64,000 nucleotides of DNA, taken from NCBI GenBank assembly GCA_964537925.1, contig CAZICV010000002.1, positions 364,879-428,878 on the forward strand. Reading direction: 5' to 3'. Under the pieces are notes generated by a model. The model saw nothing but the letters and a program-made list of their open reading frames with translations. It searched no databases and was not told where the DNA came from. Below, piece after piece: positions 61,099-64,000 of the stretch. The position numbers and the translations under genes were made by a program. The stretch is from SLDF01 sp964537925. Lineage in GTDB: Bacteria > Bacteroidota > Bacteroidia > Chitinophagales > Saprospiraceae. Every line of letters begins with the position of its first letter. The stretch's first letter is position 1.

Positions 61099-61665
61099 TT
61101 AACCTGCGTAGGTTTTACTTGAAGATGAATGTTGCACGGCTTTCCTGAGCACAGTACGCGCATTGGCCAGGTGCCACTTGGACGTATTCTCGCTGATACC
61201 CAGCATCTCTCCTATCTCGCGATGCGTGTATCCCTCTATGGCATAGAGCTCAAATACGCGCCGCGAAGTAGCCGGTACCTTATCTATCAGCTTCACGATG
61301 TCCTCATGGTACATCTGCTGCAGCGCACCATGCTGGCGATCCTGCCTGTCCTGTGGTTCATCCAGTACGATGAACTGCATGTACTTGTTCCGGTCCCGCA
61401 GGTATTCGATCATCGCATGATAGATGATCCTGCGGATCCAGCCTTCCAGGCTTCCCTTGAAGCCATATAAGTCCAGTTTGGTAAAGACTCTCAGGAATCC
61501 GTTGTTGAGGATCGAAAAGGCCTCGTCTTCGTTGGTCACATGCTTCCTGCACATAGCGAACATCTTGTCGAAGTAGCGGCGGTAGAGCAGCTCCTGGAAC
61601 CTTCTCTCGTTCCGGATGCAGCCTTTGACCAGCTCTTCTTCTGTATATGTCCGTTTAAACAGCAT
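61099..61665 (-). CDS. ECF-type RNA polymerase sigma-70 factor
   Basis: 188 residues with sigma region 2 at about 20-90 (L-L-Y-R-R-Y-F-D-K-M-F-A-M-C, D-E-A-F-S-I-L-N-N-G-F-L-R-V-F) and region 4 at about 125-178 (L-Y-A-I-E-G-Y-T-H-R-E-I-G-E-M-L-G-I-S-E-N-T-S-K). No region 1.1 or 3. It is the third gene of the minus-strand operon, 29 bases after the OMP gene and 15 before the presumed regulator. Confidence 0.92.
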   Translation of the reverse strand: MLFKRTYTEEELVKGCIRNERRFQELLYRRYFDKMFAMCRKHVTNEDEAFSILNNGFLRVFTKLDLYGFKGSLEGWIRRIIYHAMIEYLRDRNKYMQFIVLDEPQDRQDRQHGALQQMYHEDIVKLIDKVPATSRRVFELYAIEGYTHREIGEMLGISENTSKWHLANARTVLRKAVQHSSSSKTYAG

Positions 61666-61694
61666 GTATATCCGTATCCTTGCTCGTCGTTTGT

Positions 61695-62453
61695 CTAGAA
61701 TATGAATCCGATGCGCACTGTCAGCCTGCGGTAGACCAGGTCGAATTCAGAGGGTATCTCCCACCAGCGCAGATCAGAGAAAGAAGCCTTTTGAAACTTG
61801 TATCCGAAGGAGAAGTTAAATCCCATTTTGCTACCTGGTATACGCATATCCATTCCCGCGGAGGTTTCGATGATATATCCGCCGCGATGATCTGTTATCC
61901 AGGGTTCGTTCTTACCCCTGAGTGCAAACCCGTAACCTCCGCCAGCCTGGATGTATGGCATGAGCCAGCCCTTTTTCAACAGGTGGAAATTGTACGCTGC
62001 AAACAAAGGGATGTAATAAATGCCTCTGTCGACATCGTAGGCATCCAGGCCGCCGCCGAAAGCAAGAAAATGCTGCTCTCCTGCGATCCTGCATCGGTAC
62101 CCCAGCCGTATATCGGCTCCCGGGTAGCCCGACTGCCCTCCGGCCAGGCCTGCCTGCAATAGAAACTGGTTGGCCGGGGCCGGAATCGCACCTGCACGGG
62201 GTTGCGTATCGGCGTCACCTGTGGGCTGCACCACTTTCATCACCTCAGCCTGGTCAAATCTCAGTGTAGTACCTGATATTGTCTTCCAGACAACCTGCTC
62301 GTGTGTGTATTCGAGCAGGGCGCCTTTCAGGACAGTGCCGTTAGTGAGGTAGAGCAGATCCTTACCCGCTGCCGTCTCGTCAGATTGTGCACTCAGGCTC
62401 ATGCCGCAGAGACACATCGACAGTACGATCCATATATATACAGACCACCTCAT
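61695..62453 (-). CDS. Secreted outer-membrane protein of the sigma operon
   Basis: 252 residues. Signal peptide ends S-L-S-A-Q. About 28-75 is a small beta domain (L-T-N-G-T-V-L-K-G-A-L-L-E, then V-M-K-V-V-Q) of a kind often found before barrels in this phylum. The rest (90-252) is barrel-like (G-A-D-I-R-L-G-Y-R, G-G-G-Y-G-F-A-L-R-G, F-N-F-S-F-G-Y-K-F) and ends V-R-I-G-F-I-F. It begins 2 bases after the LVIVD stop. Confidence 0.78.
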   Translation of the reverse strand: MRWSVYIWIVLSMCLCGMSLSAQSDETAAGKDLLYLTNGTVLKGALLEYTHEQVVWKTISGTTLRFDQAEVMKVVQPTGDADTQPRAGAIPAPANQFLLQAGLAGGQSGYPGADIRLGYRCRIAGEQHFLAFGGGLDAYDVDRGIYYIPLFAAYNFHLLKKGWLMPYIQAGGGYGFALRGKNEPWITDHRGGYIIETSAGMDMRIPGSKMGFNFSFGYKFQKASFSDLRWWEIPSEFDLVYRRLTVRIGFIF

Positions 62454-62455
62454 AC

Positions 62456-63736
62456 TTACTTGTCTCTTGTTACTTTGATGATGCTGAGCAGTGCGGGTGC
62501 TTCGGGCTTTTGCATATCATACTGCCTGAAGCCGTCTTTACCGATCACCATCACGAGCGAAGAAGGCAATGCTATCACATCCCATGAGTGGAATCCTTTC
62601 ACATGGCTGATCAGGTTCTGATCGATCCTGGAGGGATCGCTTACATTGAATACCTTGAGACCGCTGCTACCCTCGCACAAGTACAGGTAGTCGCCCTGTA
62701 TGGCAAGTCCGTGCGGGTTGGTCATCGGGAATGTCTTGATGAGTGATGGCTGCTGCAGGTCGGATACGTCCACCAGGTCAAGTTGATTATTGAAGCCCTG
62801 GCAGCGCGTACCGCTGCGTAGCGTGACATAGGCAGTATTGCCCTGCACCACTACCGGGTCACAGGCAGTCGCATGTGAGAATGTCGAGAGGTAGCGCGGA
62901 GATGCCGGTGTGCTGATATCGACGATGTGCAGCCCATTGTTCGCGCCTACGAACAACTGGTCCTTGAAGGGATAAAGAGTCTCTATACCCCAGGGGAGCT
63001 GCAGGTCTCCGTGATCCTGCAGGCGGCCGTCAGGCTGGAACCCGTAGGTGTGCAGGTTCATCAGGTCGATGCAGTACAGGTAGTCGCTTACGATCGTAAA
63101 CCGGGCCATGGAGCCACCCACTCCTGCTCCTGTAGGCGCTGAACTGTTTCCGTTTCCGCTGGCATTGGTGAGATCACCGAAAGTGTTGTTTTCAGCCCAA
63201 ATACCGCGGTCATCCGTAAACCAGTTTCTTGCGCCGGATACACTGCAGTCAAACTCCTGTGTGATACCCGTCTCCCGGTAGTAAGCCAGTACGCCGTTCT
63301 GGTTATCGGAGCCATTGAGTGGGAAAACATCTTCTTTTCGCTCCATCAGCACGGGTTGTCCTACAGAAGAGATATTGATGGAGAGCAGATCGGTATAGGA
63401 GTCTGCATAGAGTACGCCATTGCGTATAGCCAGGTCCACATTGCCCGGTATGGAGATGAAGCCGAGGCGCTGAGGCGCCGAAGGATCACTGTTGTCGACG
63501 ACATGAATACCTTCACGGATCTCGTTGATGAGCAGGTAGCTGCCATAGAGGTAGAGCTGGCCGGGGTTGTTCAGCTCGCGGGCAGCTTCCCAGGCGGGAG
63601 CCGTATTGCGGTATTCGGATTTTTGTATCCATACCGGTTCGTACAACGTATAGCTGCGGGTCTCTGTGCATTTGTCCTTGAAGCAACTGGTCAGCAGCAA
63701 GGGCAACAGGAAGAATAGAGGCAGGATCTTTTTCAT
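62456..63736 (-). CDS. LVIVD-repeat lipoprotein
   Basis: 426 residues. Lipoprotein signal ending L-L-L-T-S-C. The body has repeated LVIVD-type blades (I-H-V-V-D-N-S-D-P-S-A-P-Q-R-L, L-H-I-V-D-I-S-T-P-A-S-P-R-Y-L, L-D-L-V-D-V-S-D-L-Q-Q-P, L-K-V-F-N-V-S-D-P), forming a beta-propeller. Surface or periplasmic; often of unknown role in Bacteroidota. It is the first gene of the four-gene operon with the OMP, sigma factor and regulator. Confidence 0.88.
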   Translation of the reverse strand: MKKILPLFFLLPLLLTSCFKDKCTETRSYTLYEPVWIQKSEYRNTAPAWEAARELNNPGQLYLYGSYLLINEIREGIHVVDNSDPSAPQRLGFISIPGNVDLAIRNGVLYADSYTDLLSINISSVGQPVLMERKEDVFPLNGSDNQNGVLAYYRETGITQEFDCSVSGARNWFTDDRGIWAENNTFGDLTNASGNGNSSAPTGAGVGGSMARFTIVSDYLYCIDLMNLHTYGFQPDGRLQDHGDLQLPWGIETLYPFKDQLFVGANNGLHIVDISTPASPRYLSTFSHATACDPVVVQGNTAYVTLRSGTRCQGFNNQLDLVDVSDLQQPSLIKTFPMTNPHGLAIQGDYLYLCEGSSGLKVFNVSDPSRIDQNLISHVKGFHSWDVIALPSSLVMVIGKDGFRQYDMQKPEAPALLSIIKVTRDK

Positions 63737-63924
63737 AGTCGGAGATTACTTTTACCTGACAAGACGGATGCCCGGCGCCGAAACGTTGGGCGAAACGGGC
63801 AAAAAAGGCGGATAAGAACGCATTCAAATTTACGAATTAAGTCGACTGAGAAAAATTCTCTGTCTGCGCTGGGATAAAATTGACGGAGTGTTAAATTTGC
63901 AGTCCCGACGGAGCATCGTCATCA

Positions 63925-64000
63925 GGAGAGATGGCAGAGCGGTTTAATGCGGCGGTCTTGAAAACCGTTGACTGTAACAGGTCCGGGGGTTCGAATCCCT
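63925..64000 (+). tRNA. tRNA-Ser (anticodon TGA), 3' end cut by the window
   Basis: The 5' part of a class II tRNA: acceptor GGAGAGA, D-arm GCAGAGCGGTTTAATGC, anticodon loop TCTTGAAAA with TGA, variable arm, and the T-arm GGGGGTTCGAATCCCT running to the edge. The last about 10 bases lie outside. Divergent from the LVIVD operon. Confidence 0.93.

Overview
The window comes from a GC-rich Bacteroidota, most likely a Chitinophagia-like lineage. The evidence is the set of type IX secretion (T9SS) C-terminal sorting domains, a large Bacteroidota-style RHS protein with an ordinary signal peptide, SPxx/lipobox lipoproteins, an alpha-group arginine decarboxylase of the short Bacteroidota type, a C10 peptidase, and -7 promoter boxes of the TAnnTTTG type. 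No rRNA is present. Three tRNA genes are seen: Leu(TAA), Gly(GCC) and, cut by the right edge, Ser(TGA).

Layout. 1-7.8 kb is housekeeping: a cut-off polytopic membrane protein, a TrmH-type RNA methylase, RimO, an MFS transporter, arginine decarboxylase and a DJ-1/PfpI protein. 8.2-16.2 kb is an AT-richer island holding a five-gene type I restriction-modification operon: a HARE-HTH protein, HsdM, HsdS, an unexpected proteasome-like Ntn-hydrolase, and HsdR, with start/stop overlaps or gaps of a few bases from hsdM onward. 16.3-17.2 kb holds a VOC protein and an XRE regulator. 17.4-27.2 kb is one minus-strand toxin-like operon: a vWA protein with a T9SS tail, a 2073-residue RHS protein whose AT-rich tip looks swapped in, and two paralogous YwqK/MORN-like lipoproteins (likely immunity). 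27.2-29.0 kb is an IS graveyard: repeated boxes like an IS end and a dead IS481-type transposase.

29.2-40.1 kb is a stress and envelope region: katG, a DUF488 protein, lipoproteins, a vanadium-haloperoxidase/PAP2 protein, a Crp/Fnr regulator, an ArsR-AHSA1-DoxX operon with twin operators in front, DUF4256, YjdM, a T9SS protein and a tandem AHSA1 protein. 40.3-42.1 kb is an AT-richer two-gene unit: a C10 cysteine peptidase lipoprotein followed by a small lipoprotein that may be its inhibitor. 42.2-51.6 kb holds AraC and TetR regulators, a thioesterase, FabF-like and FabH-like ketosynthases, a Cys/Met-type PLP enzyme and MtgA. Two paralogous T9SS proteins bracket the lipid genes, and the two minus-strand transcription units that contain them carry the same pair of 17-bp direct repeats at 21-bp spacing.

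51.7-64 kb returns to core functions: GNAT, DUF2141, a DUF2130 coiled-coil protein with a nuclease-like ExK site, a porin-like protein, tRNAs, MnmA, RimM, PepT, ferredoxin, and a four-gene minus-strand operon with an ECF sigma factor and a membrane protein that joins an anti-sigma-like N-terminus to a beta-barrel.

The most promising leads are the Ntn-hydrolase inside the type I R-M operon, the vWA-RHS-double-immunity operon with its exchanged tip, and the 21-bp-phased repeats. Functions are inferred by reading the sequence; no database search was possible.
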